Shown one piece after another: positions 6,353 to 13,981 of a stretch of DNA of 16,361 nt. Made by a program: the position numbers and the translations under genes. Within the stretch, counting starts at the first letter, position 1; the number at the start of each line of letters is the position of its first letter. The notes under the pieces were generated by a model. It was not told the origin of the DNA. It worked only from the letters and a program-made list of their open reading frames with translations, and searched no databases. Where the stretch lies: the NCBI GenBank assembly GCA_937966095.1, contig CALCKF010000025.1, positions 1-16,361 of the forward strand, read 5' to 3'. The DNA is from an uncultured Eubacterium sp. (GTDB taxonomy: Bacteria > Bacillota > Clostridia > Peptostreptococcales > Anaerovoracaceae).

Positions 6353-7712
6353 GATTAAGTCCTTTGGATTTCTGATGCTGATAGTCTTTAAGCACCTTCA
6401 TGGCTATGCCTCCCAGAAGAACGATGGAGATTATATTTACTGTTGCCATGCCTCCCATTATAACATCGGCCAGATTCCAGGCTAAAGACAGGTCTGCCTG
6501 GGCTCCGGCGAAAACCATCAGTATTGCAAGTATGCGGAATATAAGCATGAATATCCTGTTTTCACTTATAAATTTTATATTGGCTTCAGCATAAAAGTAA
6601 TTGCCTATCAGGGATGTGAACGCAAAAAGGCATATGCCGACTGTTACAAGATGGATGCCTGTTTCTCCGAATACAGTATATACTGATTGCTGAACGAGAG
6701 GTATGCCGTTGAGATCACCGCCCACTTCATACTGATCTGTCAGAAGTACTATGAATGCAGTAGTGGAGCATATTAAAAGGGTGTCTATGAAAACAGAAAG
6801 GACCTGTACAAGACCCTGTTTTGCAGGATGTGAGACATCTGCAGACGCAGCGGCATTAGGAGCAGAACCCATGCCCGCCTCATTGGAAAAGAGGCCGCGT
6901 TTGATTCCAAGCACCATGCATGATCCTGCAAATCCTCCGAATATCTTACTGAAATCAAAAGCTTCTTCAAAAACTACAGCCAATGCCGAAGGCAGAGCAT
7001 CAATGTTGACTATGAAGATCACGATGCCTATGAAAATGTATATAATAGCCATTATAGGAACCAGCACAGAAGATATGATGCTTATCTTATGTGCGCCTCC
7101 GAAGAAGAGAAAACCGGAAGAAACGGCAAGTACAATACCTATTGCCGCAGGAACATAGGTGTTGGAAAAATCAGGGACATAGTATTCAAATGATGATGAT
7201 ATGTTGAAGGCTTGGAGACCGTTGAATCCGAACGCAAAGGTGAGTATCAGCAGGATTGCAAAGATTATTCCCAGCCATCTCTGACCGAGAGCTTTCTGTA
7301 TGTAGTAAGCAGGACCGCCTCTGAATATGGCGCCGTCTTTTTCCTTGTAAACCTGGGCAAGAGTGCTTTCGACAAAAGCGGATGCTCCGCCTATTATACA
7401 CATAAGCCACATCCATAAAAGCGCACCCGGGCCTCCCAGGACTATGGCGGTGGAGACCCCGGCTATATTGCCGGTTCCCACTCTTGATGCAGTAGCTATC
7501 ATAAGAGCCTGAAAAGATGACATCCCGCCCTTTGTATGGCTTTTTTCCGTGACCACCTTGCATGCCTCCGGAAGCATCCTTATCTGTACGAATCCCGAAC
7601 GTATAGTGAAATAAAGTCCTGCAGCTATGAGTATGATTATGAGGAACTTGCTGTAGAGGAAATCATTGCATATCGCCAGTATATCATTAAACGCTGTTAA
7701 AAAATTATCCAC
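6300..7712 (-). CDS. Na+/alanine (glycine) symporter, AGCS family
   Basis: Complete 470-residue membrane transporter of the alanine/glycine:cation symporter family, importing alanine or glycine with Na+ (or H+). Family signatures are clear: SSFQALMIATASRVGTGNIAGV (about 65-86), GGPGALLWMW, GASAFVESTLAQVYK, and FRGGPAYYIQKALG (about 130-143). A later segment contains KRGLFSNEAGMGSAPNAAA, as expected for the ion/substrate path. About ten hydrophobic helices are visible, ending in a polar tail. The start is a GTG ten bases after AGGAG. The C-terminal codons overlap the convergent CmpB-like gene by 53 bases. It is transcribed divergently from the phosphohexomutase operon. Which amino acid is preferred cannot be read from sequence. 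Confidence 0.95.
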   Translation of the reverse strand: MDNFLTAFNDILAICNDFLYSKFLIIILIAAGLYFTIRSGFVQIRMLPEACKVVTEKSHTKGGMSSFQALMIATASRVGTGNIAGVSTAIVLGGPGALLWMWLMCIIGGASAFVESTLAQVYKEKDGAIFRGGPAYYIQKALGQRWLGIIFAILLILTFAFGFNGLQAFNISSSFEYYVPDFSNTYVPAAIGIVLAVSSGFLFFGGAHKISIISSVLVPIMAIIYIFIGIVIFIVNIDALPSALAVVFEEAFDFSKIFGGFAGSCMVLGIKRGLFSNEAGMGSAPNAAASADVSHPAKQGLVQVLSVFIDTLLICSTTAFIVLLTDQYEVGGDLNGIPLVQQSVYTVFGETGIHLVTVGICLFAFTSLIGNYFYAEANIKFISENRIFMLIFRILAILMVFAGAQADLSLAWNLADVIMGGMATVNIISIVLLGGIAMKVLKDYQHQKSKGLNPTFHAEKLGIKNTDCWK

Positions 7713-7851
7713 TTTTGAATATCTCCTGTAAAATATAAATTAAAATAATGACTTTTAAGTACCGGTGCTTTGTCGTATAATAAAAGCACATACATTTAAT
7801 ATTCTAACATTTATGTTGTTTTTAATCAAACGATAATTGACGGGAGTTGTT
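7713..7851. promoter_or_regulatory. Divergent intergenic region with -10 element for the phosphohexomutase operon
   Basis: A perfect TATAAT lies at 7776-7781 on the plus strand. The bases 17 upstream (TTTTAA, 7753-7758) are a poor -35. The predicted start is about 65 bases before the ATG at 7852, which has GGGAG five bases upstream. On the minus strand only the symporter ribosome site AGGAG is clear. Confidence 0.4.
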
Positions 7852-9405
7852 ATGAGAAATTATAAAAAACTGCAAAACGGAAGTGATATAAGAGGGATAG
7901 CCGTAACCGGAGTTCCTGGAGAAACGCCGGATCTGACACCTTATGAGGCTGCCGATATAGGACGTGGATTTATTGCATGGGTTTGTGATAAATTAAACAA
8001 AAAGCCTGGGGAAATTCGTGTAGCGATTGGAAGGGATCCGAGAGTTTCCGGAAAAAGGCTTATGGAAGGGCTGATGAACGGTATGGGCCCGTATGGGATA
8101 AAGGCATATGATTGCGGTCTGGCTTCTACACCTGCTATGTTTATGTCTACTGTATTTCCCGAAATGGAATGCGATGCGGCCATAATGGTAACGGCGAGTC
8201 ATCTTCCATATAACAGGAACGGGTTTAAATTTTTTACTAAAGACGGTGGGCTGGACAAGGGAGATATAAAACAGATACTGACATATGCCGAAGATGACAG
8301 CCTTGTGGAAAACAAACTGGGCGAACCCAAGAACGCAGATGGCACAGTGAAGGATTTTGGAAAATCTGTATATCCTATGGAAAAGGCGGATCTTATGATG
8401 ATATATTGTGATCATATGAAGAAGCTTATAACGGACGGGACCGGAGGCGGGAACAGGCCTCTTGAAGGACTGAAGATAGTTGTTGATGCCGGAAACGGCA
8501 GCGGAGGCTTTTTTGCCAGGGATATATTGAAGCCATTGGGAGCCGATATAAGAGACAGCCAGTTTCTGGAACCTGATGGGATGTTTTCCAACCATGCACC
8601 GAATCCTGAGGATAGAGAAGCCATGAATTCAATTGCTATGAGAGTCATATCAAAAGGAGCAGATCTCGGCCTTATATTCGATACGGATGTGGATCGATCT
8701 GCAGCTGTAGACGGCAGAGGACGCGAGATATCGAGAAACGGTATAGTAGCTATGGCGGCAGCGCTGATAGCAGAAGAACATCCGGGAACGACCGTTGTGA
8801 CTGACAGTATAACCAGCAGGCAGCTTACGAAGTTTATGGAAGATGAACTGGGGCTCAGGCATTTCAGGTACAGACGCGGATATAAAAATGTCATAAACAA
8901 AGCGCGCGAACTCAATCGTGAAGGTGTTGACTGTCAGCTGGCAATAGAGACATCAGGCCATGCCGCATTCAAGGAAAATTATTTTCTTGATGATGGGGCA
9001 TATCTTGCTGCAAGGATAGTGATAAAGGCAGCCCTGTTGAAAAAGGAAGGAAAAAATATAGACAGTGTTATAGAACTGCTGCAAGAGCCTGCAGATGAAA
9101 AGGAGATAAGGATACCGATAACGGCAGCGGACTTTGGAGGCTATGGGGATAAAGTGCTTGAAGATCTTAAACAGTTCGTCGGATCATCTGCGGAACTTTC
9201 TCTGGAAGAACCTAATTATGAAGGAGTCAGGATCAATTTCCCGGATGGCTGGTGTTTGCTGAGAAAATCACTGCATGATCCTATCCTGCCTATGAACATG
9301 GCATCAGACAGATCCGGAGGCTGCAGACAAATCGTAAAGGTAATGTATGGATTCCTGTCATCTTATGATGGTCTGGATCTGTCTGTAATGGAGAGTATCT
9401 TATGA
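7852..9405 (+). CDS. Alpha-D-phosphohexomutase (phosphoglucomutase/phosphomannomutase family)
   Basis: Cytoplasmic enzyme of 517 residues that would interconvert hexose 1- and 6-phosphates through a phosphoserine intermediate. Domain landmarks are complete: IGRDPRVSG near 59-67; catalytic loop TASHLPYNRNGFKFF with S116; Mg-binding loop DTDVDRSA (D277, D279, D281); sugar-binding loop ETSGH (366-370); and the C-terminal phosphate-binding region around R471 (LRKSLHDPILP). Length is at the upper end for PMM/PGM. The SHLPYNRNG and AAFKENYFLDDGAY patterns resemble a clostridial/eukaryote-like subgroup, so glucose versus mannose preference is open. Start choice: the ATG at 7852 has GGGAG upstream, whereas an in-frame TTG at 7837 lacks a ribosome site. 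The stop overlaps the nnrE ATG in ATGA, so the two are coupled. Confidence 0.93.
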   Translation: MRNYKKLQNGSDIRGIAVTGVPGETPDLTPYEAADIGRGFIAWVCDKLNKKPGEIRVAIGRDPRVSGKRLMEGLMNGMGPYGIKAYDCGLASTPAMFMSTVFPEMECDAAIMVTASHLPYNRNGFKFFTKDGGLDKGDIKQILTYAEDDSLVENKLGEPKNADGTVKDFGKSVYPMEKADLMMIYCDHMKKLITDGTGGGNRPLEGLKIVVDAGNGSGGFFARDILKPLGADIRDSQFLEPDGMFSNHAPNPEDREAMNSIAMRVISKGADLGLIFDTDVDRSAAVDGRGREISRNGIVAMAAALIAEEHPGTTVVTDSITSRQLTKFMEDELGLRHFRYRRGYKNVINKARELNREGVDCQLAIETSGHAAFKENYFLDDGAYLAARIVIKAALLKKEGKNIDSVIELLQEPADEKEIRIPITAADFGGYGDKVLEDLKQFVGSSAELSLEEPNYEGVRINFPDGWCLLRKSLHDPILPMNMASDRSGGCRQIVKVMYGFLSSYDGLDLSVMESIL

Positions 9406-10214
9406 ATAAGGGACGAGAACATTTTGTGACATGTGGTCAGATGAAAATACTGGAAAGAAGAGCAGATGAAAACGGGCTTTCATACTATCAGATGATGGAA
9501 AATGCCGGAACTCGCGCTGCAGAGATTATGATGGAAATATACAGCTACACTAAGGTGATCGGTGCGGAAAGCGCAGGCAGTACCGATTTACCGAAAGCAG
9601 CTGTGGCAGATGCTGTTAAAATCAGACGCTTTGAATCATCTCTTGAGGAAAAGAAAGAAGAGTCTGCTTCTAAAGGAAGAGTTTTTGTATTCTGCGGGAA
9701 GGGCAATAACGGAGGAGATGGATTCGTAGCTGCACGGGCCATGAGAGAAAAGGGATATGAAGTTACTGTCATACTGGTGGATGGACCTCCAAAGACTGAT
9801 GACAGCATCACCAATTTCGGGCTGCTTGACGGCAGAGGTATCAGTATAATAGATATGAATGCTGAAGATGGCGCTCTGATGAAACTGAAAGGGATACCGG
9901 ATATCGTGGTGGATGCCATATACGGAACGGGTTTTCACGGACATTTGAAAGGAAACGGTTTGAGGGCTGCTATCTATATCAACAGCATTTCAGACAGATC
10001 AGTCATATTTGCCCTTGATATTCCATCAGGGCTTGGCGGAGATCTTACAGATGAGAAAGAAATGGAAGTGAGGAGTGCAAAAGCCCATTATACTATTGCA
10101 TTCCATGCCAAAAAACCTGTGCATCTGCAAAAATTTGCAGAAAAGTACTGTGGACGTATATTTGTTGCGGATATAGGTATAGATGAAGAAAGCTTGTGGA
10201 ATGTGGAAATATGA
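9402..10214 (+). CDS. nnrE: NAD(P)H-hydrate epimerase (YjeF N-terminal domain)
   Basis: Enzyme of 270 residues that epimerises R-NAD(P)HX to the S form, part of the repair of damaged nicotinamide cofactors. Visible motifs: MMENAG (31-36) in the N-terminal helix; FCGKGNNGGDGFVAARAM (97-114), the nucleotide-binding glycine loop; VVDAIYGTG (169-177) with D171; LDIPSG (205-210); and FHAKKPVHL near the end. Unlike the common bacterial bifunctional Nnr, the C-terminal ADP/ATP-dependent dehydratase domain (NnrD) is absent, and no separate nnrD lies in the window. An extra segment of about 40 polar residues (about 50-90, ending EEKKEESASKG) is inserted before the glycine loop. The start overlaps the phosphohexomutase stop by 4 bases. 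Confidence 0.92.
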   Translation: MNKGREHFVTCGQMKILERRADENGLSYYQMMENAGTRAAEIMMEIYSYTKVIGAESAGSTDLPKAAVADAVKIRRFESSLEEKKEESASKGRVFVFCGKGNNGGDGFVAARAMREKGYEVTVILVDGPPKTDDSITNFGLLDGRGISIIDMNAEDGALMKLKGIPDIVVDAIYGTGFHGHLKGNGLRAAIYINSISDRSVIFALDIPSGLGGDLTDEKEMEVRSAKAHYTIAFHAKKPVHLQKFAEKYCGRIFVADIGIDEESLWNVEI

Positions 10215-10232
10215 TTAATGATTAGATATAAT
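10204..10232 (+). promoter_or_regulatory. Candidate promoter for the membrane LuxR-type regulator
   Basis: TGGAAA (10204-10209), a 17-base spacer and a perfect TATAAT (10227-10232) overlap the 3' end of nnrE. The predicted leader to the ATG at 10337 would be about 100 bases of AT-rich DNA. I see no terminator after nnrE, so read-through is also possible. Confidence 0.4.
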
Positions 10233-10336
10233 GATAAAACTATGTGATTATTTTGTTTAATATGGTTTGTACTGTTATTGGTTAAATTGGTATTAATATT
10301 AACATTAAATTGATAATATAGTGCGAGGAAATAATT

Positions 10337-11284
10337 ATGTACAACTATATGTTCTTTGCATACTTGGCGGCAGAAATCATGCTTTTCTTTGTAATAGCTT
10401 CCGTTACTGTTTTTTTTAAACAGGACGGTAAGATTACAAAAGCGCAAAGATGCTTGAGATCAGTAGCTGCAAGTTATTTTATAGTGGGATTCATATATAT
10501 CATAATTGATTATTATCGCCTTATGATAATACATGAACCCAGTGTTAATTTTATATATCGTATTTTAGATATAACGTCATGGTTGTTTTCAAAGTACTTT
10601 TGGTATGTATTTATTCTTGAATGCTCGACAGTAAAAAAGCAAATTAAAAGAAAAATAAAGGTATGTATTCAGTCGGCTATATTTCCTTTAATAGGGGTGT
10701 CAGCTTTTAATTATGGATATTTTATGGACGGATTTTATTATGTAAATGATATAAAGGCGCAGAAATTCATACTTGATATGCAGGTGTTGATGGTTTTCAT
10801 CATAGTGTTCTTTACTGCTGCAGGCTGCATATTTGCATATAATTGGTGCTACTATGTAAAAATAAGGAAGCTGATATATATGATGACCGCAGTGTTGCTC
10901 TGTAATAGTATATGGAACGGATTTGTTACGATAATGCTTATAAATGGATATGTAAAATATGTTGACTGGATTACACTTGAAGATCCGACAGCATTTCTAT
11001 TTGTGATAGTTGCATTTTTGCTTATGATTACAGTGAAAATATATTTTGACATTGAGACGGAAAATATTGTCCCATCTGAAAAAATAAGTAGAATATCTGG
11101 AAAATACGGTTTAACTAAAAGAGAAGAAGAAATAGCCATATATCTGTACAAGGGTTTTACATATGCTGCAATTGCTGATGAGCTTTATATTTCTCAACAC
11201 ACAGTAAAAAGACATGTACATAACATATACGCCAAAATGAATGTTGATTCTAAAAAAGGGTTTTTGGAGTCAATAAAACAATAG
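10337..11284 (+). CDS. Membrane-embedded LuxR-type transcriptional regulator
   Basis: Protein of 315 residues with about seven hydrophobic helices (roughly 3-27, 41-60, 72-95, 109-128, 148-168, 178-202, 218-237). A C-terminal LuxR/FixJ-type helix-turn-helix follows at about 256-315 (YGLTKREEEIAIYLYKGF, then AAIADELYISQHTVKRHVHN as recognition region, then IYAKMNV). The DNA-binding domain would therefore be tethered to the cytoplasmic face of the membrane, with the helices acting as the sensor. There is no receiver, autoinducer or ATPase domain. Membrane LuxR regulators of this layout are known from Actinobacteria (Eggerthella-type) and Clostridia, usually with unknown signals. The ribosome site GCGAGGAAA precedes the ATG. 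The gene is more AT-rich than its upstream neighbours. It is followed after about 125 bases by a lipoprotein peptidase gene with a palindrome in between, a likely target. Confidence 0.87.
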   Translation: MYNYMFFAYLAAEIMLFFVIASVTVFFKQDGKITKAQRCLRSVAASYFIVGFIYIIIDYYRLMIIHEPSVNFIYRILDITSWLFSKYFWYVFILECSTVKKQIKRKIKVCIQSAIFPLIGVSAFNYGYFMDGFYYVNDIKAQKFILDMQVLMVFIIVFFTAAGCIFAYNWCYYVKIRKLIYMMTAVLLCNSIWNGFVTIMLINGYVKYVDWITLEDPTAFLFVIVAFLLMITVKIYFDIETENIVPSEKISRISGKYGLTKREEEIAIYLYKGFTYAAIADELYISQHTVKRHVHNIYAKMNVDSKKGFLESIKQ

Positions 11285-11312
11285 AATCCAACTTTAAACT
11301 TAAATAATTAAA

Positions 11313-11333
11313 AATGGACCGGTGCGGTCCATT
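11313..11333. repeat. Perfect 8-bp inverted repeat, candidate LuxR-type operator
   Basis: AATGGACC (11313-11320) and GGTCCATT (11326-11333) are perfect reverse complements around the loop GGTGC, giving a 21-base dyad. It is GC-rich within very AT-rich DNA and has no T-run after it on the plus strand. It touches the candidate -35 at 11332. Size and place fit a dimeric DNA-binding protein such as the regulator encoded just upstream; a weak minus-strand terminator is the alternative. Confidence 0.5.
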
Positions 11334-11360
11334 GAAATTATTAGAAAATTCAGGCATTAT
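11332..11360 (+). promoter_or_regulatory. Candidate promoter for the M28 peptidase gene
   Basis: TTGAAA (11332-11337, five of six consensus) and CATTAT (11355-11360, four of six) are spaced by 17 bases. The -35 overlaps the right arm of the inverted repeat by two bases. The leader to the GTG at 11409 would be about 42 bases and carries AAAGGAGG (11393-11400) eight bases before that GTG. Confidence 0.45.
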
Positions 11361-11408
11361 TTTTTTGTAAAAATTTATAGAGAGTTTTGTTTAAAGGAGG
11401 CGAGTAAA

Positions 11409-13469
11409 GTGAAAAGCAAATGTTTGATGACGGCAACGATAGCCGCATTGCTGATTACCATGTCAATGTTGTGCTTTGCATCATGTGGTGAAAAAAAGGA
11501 CGTTGATCCGGATATGCAGGCGTTTTATGATGCTGTCGATGTGGACTATTCAAAAAATCTCATGGGAGACCTTTTATCATTTACGACTAATAAGGACCTT
11601 GGGTTCAAAACAGCTGGATCGCAAGCTGAGCATGACGCAGCAAATTATCTTAGTGAAGAATTAAAGTCCATAGGTTTGGAGAATGTTTCGTTGGAAGAGG
11701 CACAAATAGACACATTTACATTCAAAAATGCTGATTTGACTTATACGACTGCCGAGGGAAAAGAGAAGCAGGTTGAGATGGCAATGTATCAAACTACATA
11801 TGTGGCAGATAATGAACCTGTTGAAATAGTGTATGCCGGAGAGGGAACAGCGGCTAATTATGAAAATATCAATGTTGTGGATAAGATAGTACTTATCGAT
11901 ATAAATCAGCTTGAAAACTGGTGGATAAATTGGCCTGCATATCAGGCAAAAGTCAAAGGTGCAAAAGCTGTTATAGCTGTAAACACCGAAGGGTATTGCA
12001 GTTATTCGGAAGATACACTGGGCGTGCAGGACTTTTGCGGGCCTTCTGATGCACCGGCATTTTCGATGAGTGTAGCAGATGCAAAATCTTTAAAAAAGGC
12101 AATAAAGAAAAATGGCGGGGAATTGGATGCAGTATTGAATGCTGATGGTGTCGTAAAGGAAGATGGCATTGGATATAATGTTATAGGTGAGATACCTGGA
12201 AAAACCCAAGAAACTTTATATATTGTAGCTCATTATGATACATATTTTAGAGCGTTTGCGGATAATACTTCAGGAGTGGCTGCTGTGCTGGGAATAGTGA
12301 AAGCTATTAAAGACAGTGGTTATCAGCCTGAAAAGACGATAAGAGTCTGTCTGCATTGTGCAGAGGAATGGGGCGTCAATGATTCCAGATATGACTGGGC
12401 GCGTGGATCAACTATATTGGCACAATCTCATCCTGAATGGAAAGATACAGCATTCATGATGATAAATATCGACAGCGGAGTAGTATGCGGAGATGCAGAG
12501 GGTGTTGAGATAAATTCTCCATACGAATTATCTAATGAAGTCAAAGAAATAGGAAATAATTTGTATATAGAGGATAATCCACTGGAAGGCGAATTAAATG
12601 TCACCAGTCCTGCATGGACATGGACAGAAAGCTTCGGCTATACTATTGCTGGAATCCCTGTAATAGATTCGGGCCTTTACGGTGTAGATAATACAGGGAC
12701 ATATCATTCCAATATGGATACAGAAGAAGGAAACAATTACAGCAGGGAAGTTTTTGAATATTGTCATAAGCTGTATGGATCATATCTCATAACTTTTGAC
12801 AAGATGACAGTTAGAGATTTTAACTATAAAAAATTATTTAATAAGATGAAAGATAGTGTAGACGGTAAGATAATAGATAATTCTGAAGCTCTTATCGATG
12901 CATTCAATGATGCAATTGTAGCATCGGAAAAGCTGTCAGAAAAGAACAAAGAAATGGCAGAATCAGATTCGGCAGCAGTCTATAATAAAGATATGAATTA
13001 TCTGTTCCAAGATGTTTCAAAGAGTATGTTTACGATTGACTGGAATGAAGAATTTCAGTTTCTACATAACTATAAGCAAAACAATGTGAAGTATTTGGAA
13101 AATGCGATAAAAGCTCTTGAAAAAGGGAATGTAGCAAACGCTTTGGATGAGAACATATATGCTATAGATTTAAACTGGTATGCTTCTGCCTTTGATAAAG
13201 AAACATATGACTATTATGTAGACCAGGTACTTGGAGAAGATGCAGAAAACTCATGGGGTGAAGGATATCTGAAATCAAATGCAGATTTATGGGATGTTGT
13301 TCAGAGCTTGAAGGAAAAATATAATGAAAAAAACCCTGATGTTCAAAGAGAGATAGAAATATTAAAAGCGGAACTTGAAATCCAAAAAATGGATTTGAAC
13401 AAAGTTGTACAACAGGAAATAGAATCTTTGAATAGAATAACGGAGACAATGAATCTCCTGGCAGAATGA
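11409..13469 (+). CDS. Lipoprotein M28-family zinc metallopeptidase
   Basis: Predicted surface-anchored aminopeptidase-like enzyme of 686 residues. Signal: MKSKCLM, hydrophobic 8-24, then FASC with C26 as lipidation site. A PA-like insert at about 130-250 (VVDKIVLIDI, AKAVIAVN) precedes the M28 catalytic domain at about 255-465. All five expected metal ligands of the co-catalytic site are readable: H275 (VAHYDTY), bridging D285 (ADNTSG), E320 with general base E319 (HCAEEWG), D355 (NIDSGV) and H433 (TYHSNMDT). An extra helical, charged C-terminal region of about 220 residues (465-686) follows, with a coiled-coil-like end (EIEILKAELEIQKMDLNKV). The start is the GTG at 11409, eight bases after AAAGGAGG; the frame stays open upstream to 11322, but an M28 signal peptide begins only at this GTG. 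Substrate is unknown, presumably peptides outside the cell. Confidence 0.92.
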   Translation: MKSKCLMTATIAALLITMSMLCFASCGEKKDVDPDMQAFYDAVDVDYSKNLMGDLLSFTTNKDLGFKTAGSQAEHDAANYLSEELKSIGLENVSLEEAQIDTFTFKNADLTYTTAEGKEKQVEMAMYQTTYVADNEPVEIVYAGEGTAANYENINVVDKIVLIDINQLENWWINWPAYQAKVKGAKAVIAVNTEGYCSYSEDTLGVQDFCGPSDAPAFSMSVADAKSLKKAIKKNGGELDAVLNADGVVKEDGIGYNVIGEIPGKTQETLYIVAHYDTYFRAFADNTSGVAAVLGIVKAIKDSGYQPEKTIRVCLHCAEEWGVNDSRYDWARGSTILAQSHPEWKDTAFMMINIDSGVVCGDAEGVEINSPYELSNEVKEIGNNLYIEDNPLEGELNVTSPAWTWTESFGYTIAGIPVIDSGLYGVDNTGTYHSNMDTEEGNNYSREVFEYCHKLYGSYLITFDKMTVRDFNYKKLFNKMKDSVDGKIIDNSEALIDAFNDAIVASEKLSEKNKEMAESDSAAVYNKDMNYLFQDVSKSMFTIDWNEEFQFLHNYKQNNVKYLENAIKALEKGNVANALDENIYAIDLNWYASAFDKETYDYYVDQVLGEDAENSWGEGYLKSNADLWDVVQSLKEKYNEKNPDVQREIEILKAELEIQKMDLNKVVQQEIESLNRITETMNLLAE

Positions 13470-13507
13470 TTTAGATAAAAATACAATAAAAGCTTAAGAG
13501 TTATGAT

Positions 13508-13540
13508 AAGGGCAGAGTTTACTTTTACAACTCGGCCCTT
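13508..13540. terminator. Stem-loop between convergent genes, possible bidirectional terminator
   Basis: AAGGGC-A-GAGTT (13508-13519) pairs with AACTC-G-GCCCTT (13529-13540), an 11-pair stem with one A/G mismatch and a 9-base loop. It lies between the convergent peptidase and mazG genes. T-runs are poor on both sides (TTTAATT on plus), so termination strength is doubtful although position and stem fit. Confidence 0.55.
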
Positions 13541-13564
13541 TAATTGATAAAAAATAATAAATAT

Positions 13565-13978
13565 TTATGCTTTTTCCTGTTCCTTGATCTTTTTCCAAAG
13601 CTGCAGACTTTCTTCCGGCGAAGACACCTGCACATCACCGAAGACGTGAGGGTGCCTTCTGATCATTTTTTCCGATATGCCCTGGATCACATCGTTTATA
13701 TCGAACCGGTCTTCCTCGGCGGCTATCTGAGCATGCATCAGTACCTGCAGCAACAGATCGCCCAGTTCTTCACAAAGATTATCGTCATCACGGTTGTCTA
13801 TCGCGCTTATTACCTCGCCTGATTCTTCTATCAGGCATTCTTTGAGCGATTCGTGAGTCTGCTTGATATCCCATGGGCAGCCGCCCGGAGATCTGAGTAT
13901 GGAAATGATCTCTGCAAGATCATCGAAACTGTATTTTTTCCCTTTATCATTATAATCGAATTTTTTTGTTTCGGACAT
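13565..13978 (-). CDS. mazG: MazG-type nucleoside triphosphate pyrophosphohydrolase, single domain
   Basis: Cytoplasmic enzyme of 137 residues predicted to cleave (d)NTPs to the monophosphate and pyrophosphate, a house-cleaning role. Motifs: LRSPGGCPWDIKQTHESLK at the N-terminus; the Mg-binding helices with EESGEV and CEELGDLLLQV; and the typical end RRHPHVFGD followed by a W-K rich tail. It is about half the length of the two-domain E. coli MazG, so only the N-terminal catalytic module is present, a common form in Bacillota. AGGAG lies six bases before the ATG, and only three bases separate it from the larE stop; it is the last gene of the minus-strand operon. Confidence 0.93.
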   Translation of the reverse strand: MSETKKFDYNDKGKKYSFDDLAEIISILRSPGGCPWDIKQTHESLKECLIEESGEVISAIDNRDDDNLCEELGDLLLQVLMHAQIAAEEDRFDINDVIQGISEKMIRRHPHVFGDVQVSSPEESLQLWKKIKEQEKA

Positions 13979-13981
13979 GGT

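Noticed and set aside
7993..8915. Long minus-strand open frames opposite the phosphohexomutase gene
   Set aside because: They are antisense shadows: no ribosome sites, no recognisable protein, and the plus-strand gene has complete catalytic motifs.
3270..10306. Shared 14-base sequence TTAATATTAACATT at 3270-3283 and 10293-10306
   Set aside because: Low-complexity AT-rich and partly palindromic; one copy lies at the discarded azlC start region. Most likely coincidence.
11313..11333. The inverted repeat as a rho-independent terminator of the LuxR-type gene
   Set aside because: No T-run follows on the plus strand. On the minus strand a weak TTTTAATTATTT follows, but no minus-strand gene ends there.
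11322..11408. In-frame upstream extension of the M28 peptidase gene by 29 codons
   Set aside because: It starts inside the inverted repeat, has no ribosome site and would put a basic hydrophobic leader before a normal lipoprotein signal. AAAGGAGG before the GTG at 11409 decides the start.
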